The notes beneath the pieces were generated by a model. It worked only from the letters and a program-made list of their open reading frames with translations. It was not told the DNA's origin and did no database searches. This document shows, in pieces, positions 30,433 to 38,960 of a stretch of DNA of 64,000 nt (its first letter is position 1; every line of letters begins with the position of its first letter). Where the stretch lies: NCBI GenBank assembly GCA_903893785.1, contig CAITNQ010000253.1, positions 30,175 to 94,174 on the forward strand, given 5' to 3'. The position numbers and the translations under genes were made by a program. The stretch is from an uncultured Gemmatimonadota bacterium. Its GTDB lineage: Bacteria > Latescibacterota > UBA2968 > UBA8231.

Positions 30433-30545
30433 GGCGGTTGGCTTTCAGGCAACCGGCAGGCGGTTGCGGCGACAGGTTGGCGGGCGCGGCGCTTTCCGAA
30501 CGGCGCGTCCCGGTTCCATGAATGATACCAGGGCCAGGCGGCGCG

Positions 30546-31343
30546 TCAATGCTCGGTGGGTCGGCAACCGGACGCGCGTCGCTGCCAGGCCAGCGCCAGG
30601 CCCCGCAGCACCAGGGCCGGATCGCAGCGGCCGAAGCGTCGCGTCACGGCGTGCAGCAGGTCCGCATCCCCACCGGTCAACCACGCCTGCACGGGGCTGG
30701 CCAGCGCCGCCGTCATGCGCTCGCACAGGCCGTCGAGCAGGGCTGCCCCGCCGTGCAATGCACCGGCTTCCAGACAGGCTCGGGTGGAGGTGCCGAACAA
30801 CGTCGCCTCTGGGTTCAACTCGACGCGCGGCAGCAGGCTGGTGCCGCCGCGCAGAGCCTCCAGGCCCAAGCGAAGCCCGGGGGCGATGATGCCCCCGCGG
30901 AACGTGCCGTCGGCGTCCACCGCATCCACGGTGATGGCAGTGCCGGCATCGGCTACCACCACGGCGTAACCGGCCGGGTTGGCGGCGAAGGCGGCCGCCG
31001 CGGCGGCGATGCGGTCGACCCCCACGCGCCGCGGGTCCTCGTACGTGATGCGCAGGCCGAAGTCCCAGGCACCGTGGATCTCGGCCGCGGCTTGGCAGCC
31101 CTGCGCGCCCAGCGCGGCGACCAGACGCGGGCCGAGCCCGCCCACCACCGAGCCCACCGCCACCTCGACCTCACCCGGGCGCGCGTGGGTCGCCAACCAG
31201 GATAGCACCGGCTCAGCCGGGTCGCCTGGAGAGGCCAACGAGGCAGTGGCGATCTTGCCGCGCGCCACCAAATCGCCCACGGCGAACAGCCCCAGATCCA
31301 CGTTGGTGTTGCCCGCGTCCAGGGTCAGCAGCACGGCGCCCAC
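30546..31343 (-). CDS. coaX: Type III pantothenate kinase
   Basis: LLTLDAGNTNVDLGLFAVGDLVARGKIAT...GVDRIAAAAAAFAANPAGYAVVVADAGTAITVDAVDADGTFRGGIIAPGLRLGLEAL. Confidence 0.92.
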   Translation of the reverse strand: MGAVLLTLDAGNTNVDLGLFAVGDLVARGKIATASLASPGDPAEPVLSWLATHARPGEVEVAVGSVVGGLGPRLVAALGAQGCQAAAEIHGAWDFGLRITYEDPRRVGVDRIAAAAAAFAANPAGYAVVVADAGTAITVDAVDADGTFRGGIIAPGLRLGLEALRGGTSLLPRVELNPEATLFGTSTRACLEAGALHGGAALLDGLCERMTAALASPVQAWLTGGDADLLHAVTRRFGRCDPALVLRGLALAWQRRASGCRPTEH

Positions 31344-31357
31344 CTCCTGCTATTCGG

Positions 31358-31386
31358 TTGACTAAGCCAACTTGTATGCGTAACTT
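31358..31386 (+). promoter_or_regulatory. Promoter in the divergent coaX/M23 peptidase intergenic region
   Basis: TTGACT - 17 nt - TAACTT in a locally AT-rich patch; a second TTGACC lies on the minus strand at 31433-31438. Confidence 0.5.
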
Positions 31387-31526
31387 CCCCCCACCCTAAT
31401 CGTTGTGTGTAACTCTGTAAGTTATTGAAAATGGTCAACCTGGGAAAGATCCGGGGCGACTGCAGCGGAGCGTGCGGCCGGGGTGCCGGGCGGCCTGCAC
31501 CCGCGGCTTGAAAGGCGTCCACTAGC

Positions 31527-32564
31527 ATGCCATCCAAACCGTTGACCTTCATCGTTATTCCCGGCACCGAAGGGCATGTGCGCGAGTTCAAGTGCCGGCG
31601 CGGAGTGCTGTACGCTGCTGGTGGTGTCCTGCTCATGCTTTTCAGCGCCCTTTGTTTCTACGTCGCCGGTTACTACGCCAAGGTGACGCAGGGCGAGGCC
31701 CTGGTGCACCTGACCGCCGAGAACCAAGATCTGTTGCGCGGTCTGGCCCTGACCCGCAGGAACCTCGAGACGCTGCAGTCAACCATGGAGACCCTCGTCG
31801 CTGATGACGAAAGGTTGCGGGCCTACCACGAGATGGAGCCCCTGTCCAGCGACGAGCGCCTGGGGGGCACCGGTGGGTCCGAAGAGCTGCCCGAGGCGTA
31901 TGTGGCCCTGCCGGCGGAGAAGCTCGATCTGCTCGAGGGCCTCAACAGCCGCATCGTCCGGCTGCAACAGCAGGCCGAGTTGCAGGAGAAGAGCTTCGCT
32001 GAGATCCGCCGGAAATACCTGGAGACCGAAGGCAATTTGCGCCACTTCCCGACCATCTCGCCGGTGCCGTCGGAACGAACCTGGGTGTCGTCCCGGTTCG
32101 GGGCGCGTACTGACCCTTTCACCGGCCGCCGGGCCTTCCATGCCGGGCTTGACTTCGCCGGGCGGACCGGCACGCCGGTAGTCGCCACCGCCGACGGTGT
32201 GGTGGAGATGGCGTTCGACGACGGCCGCCTGGGCAATGTGGTGGTCATCGACCACGACGTGCAGGGCACCGATGCCAGCGGCGCCACGTACACGCGGCGA
32301 GGCGTGTACCGCACCGAGTATGGTCACCTGGAGCAGTTCCTCGTCCGGGCCGGCGAACGCGTCAAGCGGGGTCAGCAGATCGGCACCTTGGGCAACTCGG
32401 GACGGTCAACCGGCCCGCATCTGCACTATGCCGTGCGCTATCAGGATCGCGGCTTTGGTGACCTCAAAGGGTACAAGGGCTACGTGGACCCGGCTGACTT
32501 CGTCCTCGATGGCATGCCGTCCGACCGGGTAGCTAGCAGCAGGAACGAGCCGGTGCCCCAGTGA
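31527..32564 (+). CDS. M23-family (LytM) peptidase with N-terminal TM and coiled coil
   Basis: HAGLDFAGRTGTPVVATADGVVEMAFDDGRLGNVVVIDH...YGHLEQFLVRAGERVKRGQQIGTLGNSGRSTGPHLHYAV. Confidence 0.92.
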   Translation: MPSKPLTFIVIPGTEGHVREFKCRRGVLYAAGGVLLMLFSALCFYVAGYYAKVTQGEALVHLTAENQDLLRGLALTRRNLETLQSTMETLVADDERLRAYHEMEPLSSDERLGGTGGSEELPEAYVALPAEKLDLLEGLNSRIVRLQQQAELQEKSFAEIRRKYLETEGNLRHFPTISPVPSERTWVSSRFGARTDPFTGRRAFHAGLDFAGRTGTPVVATADGVVEMAFDDGRLGNVVVIDHDVQGTDASGATYTRRGVYRTEYGHLEQFLVRAGERVKRGQQIGTLGNSGRSTGPHLHYAVRYQDRGFGDLKGYKGYVDPADFVLDGMPSDRVASSRNEPVPQ

Positions 32565-33127
32565 GGGCGCCGCGCTTCGGCGCGGCGGTGGGCGCCCGGC
32601 CCCGCGGGCGGTCGCCGGGCGGTGCCGCCCTGGCCCGGGCGTTCGCGGTCCTGTGGGCGGCAACGGCAATGGCCGCCGGTTGCGCCTATTACACCGTGTC
32701 CGGCGGATCGCCCGGCGGCATCCGCAGCATCGCCGTGCCGGTCGCCGCCAATGCCACGGCCGAATCGCGGGTGGCCGAGAGGCTCACCGAGCGACTGGTG
32801 GCCGCCTACACCCGCGACGGCCAGTTGCGGGTGGTCGACGTGGACCGTGCCGAGGCGGTGCTGCAGCTACGGCTGCAGTTGGTCGAGGACGCCCCGTTCA
32901 CGTACACGGCAGCCGAGGTGACGCAGCAATACCGGCTGCACCTGGTGGTCGCCGCCGATCTGGTGCGGGCGGCGGACGACGAGGTGCTGACCCACTTGGA
33001 GCGGCTCGAGGGATCAGCCACCTACGATGCCTCGCTACCGGACGATCAGGGCCGCGACCCGGCGTTGCTGGAAGCCCTGGACATGGTGGTGGAGGAAGTG
33101 GTCGATCGGACCACGGCAGGTTGGTGA
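32561..33127 (+). CDS. lptE: LptE-like LPS-assembly lipoprotein
   Basis: AAGCAYYTVSGGSPGGIRSIAVPVAANATAESRVAERLTERLVAAYTRDGQLRVVDVDRAEAVLQLRL; lipobox and LptE-type fold pattern. Confidence 0.75.
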   Translation: MRAPRFGAAVGARPRGRSPGGAALARAFAVLWAATAMAAGCAYYTVSGGSPGGIRSIAVPVAANATAESRVAERLTERLVAAYTRDGQLRVVDVDRAEAVLQLRLQLVEDAPFTYTAAEVTQQYRLHLVVAADLVRAADDEVLTHLERLEGSATYDASLPDDQGRDPALLEALDMVVEEVVDRTTAGW

Positions 33128-33426
33128 AGGCCCGGGGCGCCTGAGTCAGGGCAGGCGGAACCCGTAGCAGAAGGTGTAGACCTTCCAATCGCCGCCCCGG
33201 CGCACCAACAGCCACAGGACCTGACGCTCCACCGTCTCCGCCCGGTCGCCGGCCTGCAGGCGGGTCGATCGCACCACGGCAGGTTGGTGAAGGCCCGGGG
33301 CGCCTGAGTCAGAGCAGGCGGAACCCGTAGCAGAAGGTGTAGACCTTCCAATCGCCGCCCCGGCGCACCAACAGCCACAGGACCTGACGCTCCAGCGTCT
33401 CCGCCTGGTCGCCGGCCCGCAGTCGC
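33101..33426. repeat. Tandem duplication, two 163-bp units spanning the 3' ends of convergent lptE and the downstream gene
   Basis: gtcgatcg(g/c)accacggcaggttggtgaaggcccggggcgcctgagtcag... at 33101 and again at 33264; roughly 7-8 mismatches in 163 by hand alignment. Confidence 0.92.
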
Positions 33427-34226
33427 GTGGTCAACCGTTCCGTCGTCAGGGCCACAGCCTGGCGTCTCCCGGGGCTGGTCTGCGCGTACAGTATCTGTCG
33501 GCCAATCGTGTACGAGGTACTCGCCAGCCGCCGCTGCAGAAACAGGCGCCACTCGTCCAGCCCGGCGAACAGCAGCCGCCACGTCTCAGGGCGGGCGGTG
33601 TGCACGCCGTCCATGCCCAGCAGCGACTCGTCGTACAGCCCCGCCAAGGCTCCTGCATCGGCAGCCTCCCAAGCCCGCTGGTCGGCCGTCAGGGCGGCTG
33701 CCACCTCGGCATCGACAACGCCGGCGCCGGCCGGCGCCGGCAGCAGCGAATCGCCCAGGTCATCCACCTGCAGGGTGATGCGCCAGTCCTTCTCAACCTT
33801 GCGCAGCAGCCACCACCGACGGACGCTGGCGGTGGATTGGGCCACGCCACGGCGGTCGCTCACCAGGCCCGAGTCAATGCTGATGACCATCGCCTGCGCC
33901 CCGCGCACGGCGATCAGGGGCAGTGTCCGTTCGACATCGTAGCGGTACGTGTCCAGGTCCTGCCGCAACCGGGCGGCCAGGCCGTCCCGTTCGTCCGCCA
34001 CGAAGGTCCAGGCGCGCGGGTCGGCATTGCCGTGCCCGTCGAGCCTGACCGCGTCCGCGTCGTAGGCGGCCAGCGCCAACTCCGGCTCGGCGCGGCGGTG
34101 GCCGGCCAATTCGTTGGCCAGGGTGGCGCGGATGAGGATGGTCTCGGGCGTCTCGGCCCGGCCCGAGCCCGGCCCCAGCAAGAGGGTCGCCGCCAGAAGC
34201 GGTAGCAGTCGCATCGTTCTCATCAT
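33309..34226 (-). CDS. Secreted protein with two NTF2/SnoaL-like domains
   Basis: Signal peptide MMRTMRLLPLLAATLLLGPGSGRA; two similar segments ending VRRWWLLRKVEKDWRITLQ and ERQVLWLLVRRGGDWKVYTF. Confidence 0.6.
   Translation of the reverse strand: MMRTMRLLPLLAATLLLGPGSGRAETPETILIRATLANELAGHRRAEPELALAAYDADAVRLDGHGNADPRAWTFVADERDGLAARLRQDLDTYRYDVERTLPLIAVRGAQAMVISIDSGLVSDRRGVAQSTASVRRWWLLRKVEKDWRITLQVDDLGDSLLPAPAGAGVVDAEVAAALTADQRAWEAADAGALAGLYDESLLGMDGVHTARPETWRLLFAGLDEWRLFLQRRLASTSYTIGRQILYAQTSPGRRQAVALTTERLTTRLRAGDQAETLERQVLWLLVRRGGDWKVYTFCYGFRLL
33720..33741. repeat. 22-bp perfect GC-only palindrome (GCCGGCGCCGGCCGGCGCCGGC)
   Basis: Two tandem CCGGCGCCGG palindromes form a larger self-complementary block inside the coding sequence. 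Confidence 0.85.
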
Positions 34227-34254
34227 CGCCGCGATTCCGTTATGCCGCCGGGGC

Positions 34255-35475
34255 TCAGCCCTGCCCGAGTTGAGCCAGGGCCCATTCCGCATAGTAGGCA
34301 ACCGTTCGGTCCTGGTCCTGCCGCAGCGCTTCCAGACATCCCCGGCCGGCGTCAGCGCGCAGGCGGCCCAGGGCTACGGCGGCGGCGCTGCGCACCTGGG
34401 CCACCGGATCTTGCGTGGCGGTGATCAACGGGTTGACCGCCGCCGCCACTCCTGCCTGACCGAGCACCTGGGCGGCGCCGGCGCGGGCCAGGGGCTCGCC
34501 GGCCTGCAGCGCCTGCACCAGGTGCTGCTGCACCGAACCCGAGGCTCGCTGCACCTCGGTCAGGAAGGTGACCGCGTTGGTTCTCAGCACGGGATCGTCA
34601 TGGCGCAGGGCGCCAAACAGGAACTCAGTGCCGCGTTCGTCGCCCAGCGTGGCCAGCGCCGCCGCGGCGTTGAAGCGCACCAGGTTGCTGGCGTCGTCGA
34701 GCAGACTGAACAGCGCCGCGCGTGTGCTGGCGTCGCCAATGCGGCCCAGGGCTCGGGCCGAACGCTGACGCTGCGTGGGGTCTTCGGCGCGCAGCTGGCC
34801 CACCAGCACTTGCCGCACGCGGCCGACCACGGCCGTTACTTCTCCCTGCCGCGGCCCCGGCGCGGCCGCCAACTCCGCCAACAACGGCACGCCGAAGTAG
34901 TTGCACTCGGCCAGTCCAGCCAGGGCCGTGGCCGCGAGGGCGTCATCGCCGCCCGTAACCGCTTCACGGATAACGGCGGCACCGTCTGCCTCGTCCATTT
35001 TCGTGATGGCGATGGCCGCGTGCAGGCGGATCAGGGGTTCGGGTGCCTGCAGCTGTGCGATCAGGGCGTCCAGCGACCCTTGCTCGAACCCGATCTCACC
35101 CACAGCCCACATGCACGCAATGCGTTCGTCCGGCGTGTACGCCGCGCCGATGCGGTCTTTGAGCGCGGCCGAGGCGCCCCGCGGTTTGATGCGGCCTAGG
35201 GCTCTGGCGCTGCCGGTGCGGATCCGCTCCTGCTCGCCGCGGTGCTCACGGTAGAACTCGCCCACATAGAAGTCCGGGTTCAGGTGCGCGATCAGCTGCC
35301 GGGCCGCGGGTCTGCCCGTGACCGCCAACTCGTCGACCGCCTGCTGCCAGGCTGGCGACGCCAGGGCGTTGGCCGCCAAGCGCTCGATCATGCCGTCGAC
35401 CTGTTTGTCCGTGGTGCTGCAGGCGACCAGGCCGCCGGCCGCCCAGGCGTAGATCAGCACGCGGCACCAACCCAT
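34255..35475 (-). CDS. HEAT-repeat lipoprotein
   Basis: Lipobox GLVACSTT; repeated pattern RSARALGRIGDASTRAALFSLLDDASNLVRFNAAAALATLGDERGTEFLFGAL. Confidence 0.85.
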   Translation of the reverse strand: MGWCRVLIYAWAAGGLVACSTTDKQVDGMIERLAANALASPAWQQAVDELAVTGRPAARQLIAHLNPDFYVGEFYREHRGEQERIRTGSARALGRIKPRGASAALKDRIGAAYTPDERIACMWAVGEIGFEQGSLDALIAQLQAPEPLIRLHAAIAITKMDEADGAAVIREAVTGGDDALAATALAGLAECNYFGVPLLAELAAAPGPRQGEVTAVVGRVRQVLVGQLRAEDPTQRQRSARALGRIGDASTRAALFSLLDDASNLVRFNAAAALATLGDERGTEFLFGALRHDDPVLRTNAVTFLTEVQRASGSVQQHLVQALQAGEPLARAGAAQVLGQAGVAAAVNPLITATQDPVAQVRSAAAVALGRLRADAGRGCLEALRQDQDRTVAYYAEWALAQLGQG

Positions 35476-35629
35476 GGTCTTCACCTCGGTAATGGCAGGT
35501 AACGTGAGCTTCGGGCCGGGAGGCGCCGTTCCAGTCGCGCCGGGGAACGGCCGCACGCGCCGAGAAGACTGCCCGGCGGCGCCAGCCCGGGCCCGGTCCG
35601 TCGCCGCCGCTGACCGGGCGCGTGGAAAT

Positions 35630-37885
35630 CTACGCGGGCACGCCGGCGGCATCAACCGCGTCGGCGGCGTCCTTCTCGGCGTACACCAGCAGGTGGGTGG
35701 AAGTCCAGGCCACGGTCTGGTTGACCAGCTGCTGCTCGAAGAGCCGGCGGACCTGACGCACCTCCGCCTCGTCGAGGCGGCGCCGCAGGTGGCTGGCGTA
35801 GGTCGCGCGCTTCTCGCCGCCTGGCGCGAACCACTCGGCCAGTTGGCCCAGCGTGAGGCGACGCTGGGTCGGGTGCGTGTCCAGCTGTAGCCGTACCGCG
35901 ACGAACCCGGCTGCCCCCAGCGCTGCCTCCAGATCGGGGCTGTCCCAGGTCAGCTGCGGTCCCGGGCCCGCGTAAATGGCCTCCTCGGCTTCGGTCAGGC
36001 GCGTTGCCAGGTCCGCTGTCAGGCTGCTCAGGTCCACCAGGTGGCGCAACCGCTGCGAACGTCGGGCGACCACCTCGCTGAGCACCAGGCGACCTCCCGG
36101 ACGCAGCACGCGCAACACCATTCGCGCGGCGGCGAGTTTGTCAACCAGGCGCCCCCAGGCGTTGCGGCCAATGACCACGTCGAACCGCAGCCCCGGTGTG
36201 TGCGCCTCGACCAATTCGTCGAGTTGGTCCAGCGTCCCGGTCAGGATCACCGGCCGTGCCAGTTCGGGCAACTGGGCCGCGGTCTCGTGCAGCGCCACGG
36301 CAGTGGCCCGGTCGGCGGTCAGGGTCCAAGCGCCCCCTTCAGGAGTGCGGCGCAGGGCTTCCCAGGTCAGCACCCCGGTCCCGGCCTCCAGGTCGAGTAC
36401 CAGGTGGTGGCGCTGCAGGCGGGCGGCGGCCATCACCCGGTCTCGCAGGGCCGCCAGCTGCACGCTCAGATCGCTGGCCACCCGCTGCAGCCATTGGTCG
36501 CGCGCCCGGTCCGGTGGCGAGAAGGTCAGCCCCTCCACCTCCTCGCGCGGGCTCTCCACCATGGCCGCCAGTTGCACCTCGCGCCGTCGGCGAACCTGCT
36601 CGCGAATGCGTCGCTCGTACCCCTGCTCGGACGGCTCGTAGAACACCCGCCCCTGGAGGCCGTCAGGCAGGTACTGCTGCGCTACCCAGTGATCGCGGTA
36701 CGCGTGGGGATACAGGTAACCCGCCCCGTGGCCGAAACCTTCGCTGTCGCGACTGGCGTCGCGCAGGTGGGTAGGGACTTCCTGGTCCTGCTCCTTTTCC
36801 ACCGTGGTCAGGGCGTCGAAGAAGGCGAAGGTCGAGTTGCTCTTGGCGGCCGTGGCCAGGTACAGGGCCGCCTGGGCCAGGGGGAAGCGTCCCTCCGGCA
36901 GTCCGACGCGATCGAAAGCCTCGGCGGCCGCCACCACGACCGACAACGCCTGGGGGTCGGCCAGACCCACGTCCTCACTGGCAAAGATGAGCATGCGGCG
37001 GAAGATGAAATGAGGGTCCTCGCCGGCGTAGACCATCCGGGCCATCCAGTAGAGGGCGGCGTCCGGGTCCGAACCGCGCAGCGACTTGATGAACGCACTG
37101 ATGGTGTCGAAGTGGTAGTCGCCCTCCTTGTCGTACAGCAGGGCTCGGTGCTGGATCGACTCCTCGGCCACCTCCAGGCTGATGTGGATCACCCCGGTCG
37201 GGTCCGGGGCCGTGGTTTCCACCGCCAGCTCCAGGGCGTTGAGCAGGGCGCGGGCATCACCGTTGGCGACGTTGACCAGGTGTGAACGGGCGTCATCGGC
37301 CAGCTGGATGCGGCGGCCGGCATAGCCGCGGGTGTCCTCCAGGGCGTGAGTGGCGATGGCGCTCAGCGCGCCCGGCGTCAACGAGCGGAGCTGAAAGACC
37401 CGGCTGCGTGACAGCAGCGGCCGGTTGACCGAGAAATACGGATTCTCGGTCGTCGCCCCGATCAGCACCACCGTGCCGTTCTCCACCCAGGGAAGCAGGG
37501 CATCCTGCTGGGCGCGGTTGAAACGGTGTACTTCATCGACGAATAAGGTCGTACGCTGGCTGTGCAGGCGGCGGCGCTCGCGCGCCTCCTCAATGGCGGC
37601 GCGAATGTCGGCCACACCGGCCAGCACGGCATTGATACTGATGAAGTGCGACCGGGTGGTATGGGCGATCACCGAGGCCAGCGTCGTCTTGCCGGTCCCC
37701 GGGGGGCCGTAGAAGATCACCGACGACAACTGGTCTGCCTGGATGGCCCGGCGCAGCAGGCGGCCGGGGCCCAGGATGTGCTCCTGGCCGGCAAACTCAT
37801 CCAGCGAGCGGGGGCGCAGGCGCGCCGCCAGGGGCTGCTCCTGCTGGTCACGCGCCAGTCGGCCGGCATCGAACAGGTCCACCAC
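35630..37885 (-). CDS. RarA/MgsA-type AAA ATPase fused to a C-terminal SAM-dependent methyltransferase-like domain
   Basis: VVDLFDAGRLARDQQEQPLAARLRPRSLDEFAGQEHILGPGRLLRRAI...VIFYGPPGTGKTTLASVIAHTT...; C-terminal LVLDLEAGTGVLTWEALRRTPEGGAWTLTADRATAVALHE...RPGGRLVLSEVV. GTG start inferred from SD GGGAGG; ORF extends to 37954. Confidence 0.88.
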   Translation of the reverse strand: MVDLFDAGRLARDQQEQPLAARLRPRSLDEFAGQEHILGPGRLLRRAIQADQLSSVIFYGPPGTGKTTLASVIAHTTRSHFISINAVLAGVADIRAAIEEARERRRLHSQRTTLFVDEVHRFNRAQQDALLPWVENGTVVLIGATTENPYFSVNRPLLSRSRVFQLRSLTPGALSAIATHALEDTRGYAGRRIQLADDARSHLVNVANGDARALLNALELAVETTAPDPTGVIHISLEVAEESIQHRALLYDKEGDYHFDTISAFIKSLRGSDPDAALYWMARMVYAGEDPHFIFRRMLIFASEDVGLADPQALSVVVAAAEAFDRVGLPEGRFPLAQAALYLATAAKSNSTFAFFDALTTVEKEQDQEVPTHLRDASRDSEGFGHGAGYLYPHAYRDHWVAQQYLPDGLQGRVFYEPSEQGYERRIREQVRRRREVQLAAMVESPREEVEGLTFSPPDRARDQWLQRVASDLSVQLAALRDRVMAAARLQRHHLVLDLEAGTGVLTWEALRRTPEGGAWTLTADRATAVALHETAAQLPELARPVILTGTLDQLDELVEAHTPGLRFDVVIGRNAWGRLVDKLAAARMVLRVLRPGGRLVLSEVVARRSQRLRHLVDLSSLTADLATRLTEAEEAIYAGPGPQLTWDSPDLEAALGAAGFVAVRLQLDTHPTQRRLTLGQLAEWFAPGGEKRATYASHLRRRLDEAEVRQVRRLFEQQLVNQTVAWTSTHLLVYAEKDAADAVDAAGVPA

Positions 37886-38018
37886 CAGTCCTCCCTGATT
37901 GCGGCGACCGGGGCCGGGTCGGCCGCTGGTCATTGGTGCTGCCACCGGCAGCACACCAAATTAGCGATTCCGGGTCCGGTCGGGAACCGTTATATTCCGG
38001 CCTCCGGGAGGGATCGCT

Positions 38019-38753
38019 GTGGCAGATGACGCCCATGTTGCCGGTCGCCGGGCTGTGCTCGAAGCCCTGATCACCGGCGTGCCAGTCAACCGCGTGTACC
38101 TGGCTGACGCTGCGCGGGGACCGGAGATTGACGCGGTCAAAGCCGCCGCCCGCGCGCGCGGTGTGCGCTACGATTTCGTTGATGTGGGCAAACTCGGTGC
38201 ACTGACCGGGACGCGCGACCACCAGGACGTGGTAGCGCGACTGAGCCCGGTGGCCTACGCCAGCCTGGACGATGTGCTGACGCGGCTTGAGCCGGGCCAA
38301 CCGGCGGTGGTCGTGGCCCTGGACCAGGTGCAGCATCCGGGCAACGCCGGCATGGTGGCGCGCACCGCGGCGGCGGCGGGTGCGGCCGGATTGCTGCTGC
38401 CCACCCGCGGGGGGCGCTTGGTCAATGCCGAGGTGGTACGGGCTTCGGCCGGGGCGGTCTTCCGTCTGCCGGTGGTCGCCACCGCGCATTTGGGGCGCGA
38501 CCTGGAGACGCTCAAAGAGCACGGGTTCTGGGTGTACGGCTTGGATGCTGAAGGCCCGGTTTCCCTGTATGGGCACGAGTTCCCGTCCCGCTGTGTGCTG
38601 GTGGCCGGTAACGAGTCGCGTGGGCTGCGTCCGTCTATCGGCCATGCCGTCGACGCCAACGTGCGCATCCCGCTGGCCAGCGGCGTCGAGTCGCTCAATG
38701 TCGCCGTGGCCGTTGCCGTGGCGCTTTTCGAGGTCCGGCGCCAGCGCGGATGA
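38019..38753 (+). CDS. SpoU/TrmH-family rRNA (guanosine-2'-O-)-methyltransferase (RlmB-like)
   Basis: VAGRRAVLEALITGVPVNRVYLAD...VVALDQVQHPGNAGMVARTAAAAGAAGLLLP...LVAGNESRGLRPSIGHAVDANVRIPLASGVESLNVAVAVAVALFE. Confidence 0.88.
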   Translation: MADDAHVAGRRAVLEALITGVPVNRVYLADAARGPEIDAVKAAARARGVRYDFVDVGKLGALTGTRDHQDVVARLSPVAYASLDDVLTRLEPGQPAVVVALDQVQHPGNAGMVARTAAAAGAAGLLLPTRGGRLVNAEVVRASAGAVFRLPVVATAHLGRDLETLKEHGFWVYGLDAEGPVSLYGHEFPSRCVLVAGNESRGLRPSIGHAVDANVRIPLASGVESLNVAVAVAVALFEVRRQRG

Positions 38754-38960
38754 GCGGCTGGCCGGCGCGCCCCCGGCTGCGGGCATAGCGTGCCGGCAAC
38801 CCCGCCTGTATCTTCTCAAGTCATGCATTTACAAAGGCTAGCACGTCGGTCGGCAGGCTCCTGCAGGCCGCCGGGGTGCGCCTCGGTTCAGGGTCGCGCC
38901 GCAGCCAGTCCGGGCCCCTTTGGGGCGGTGGGTCCGGCCGACGCGACAGGGAGGTCCGCT

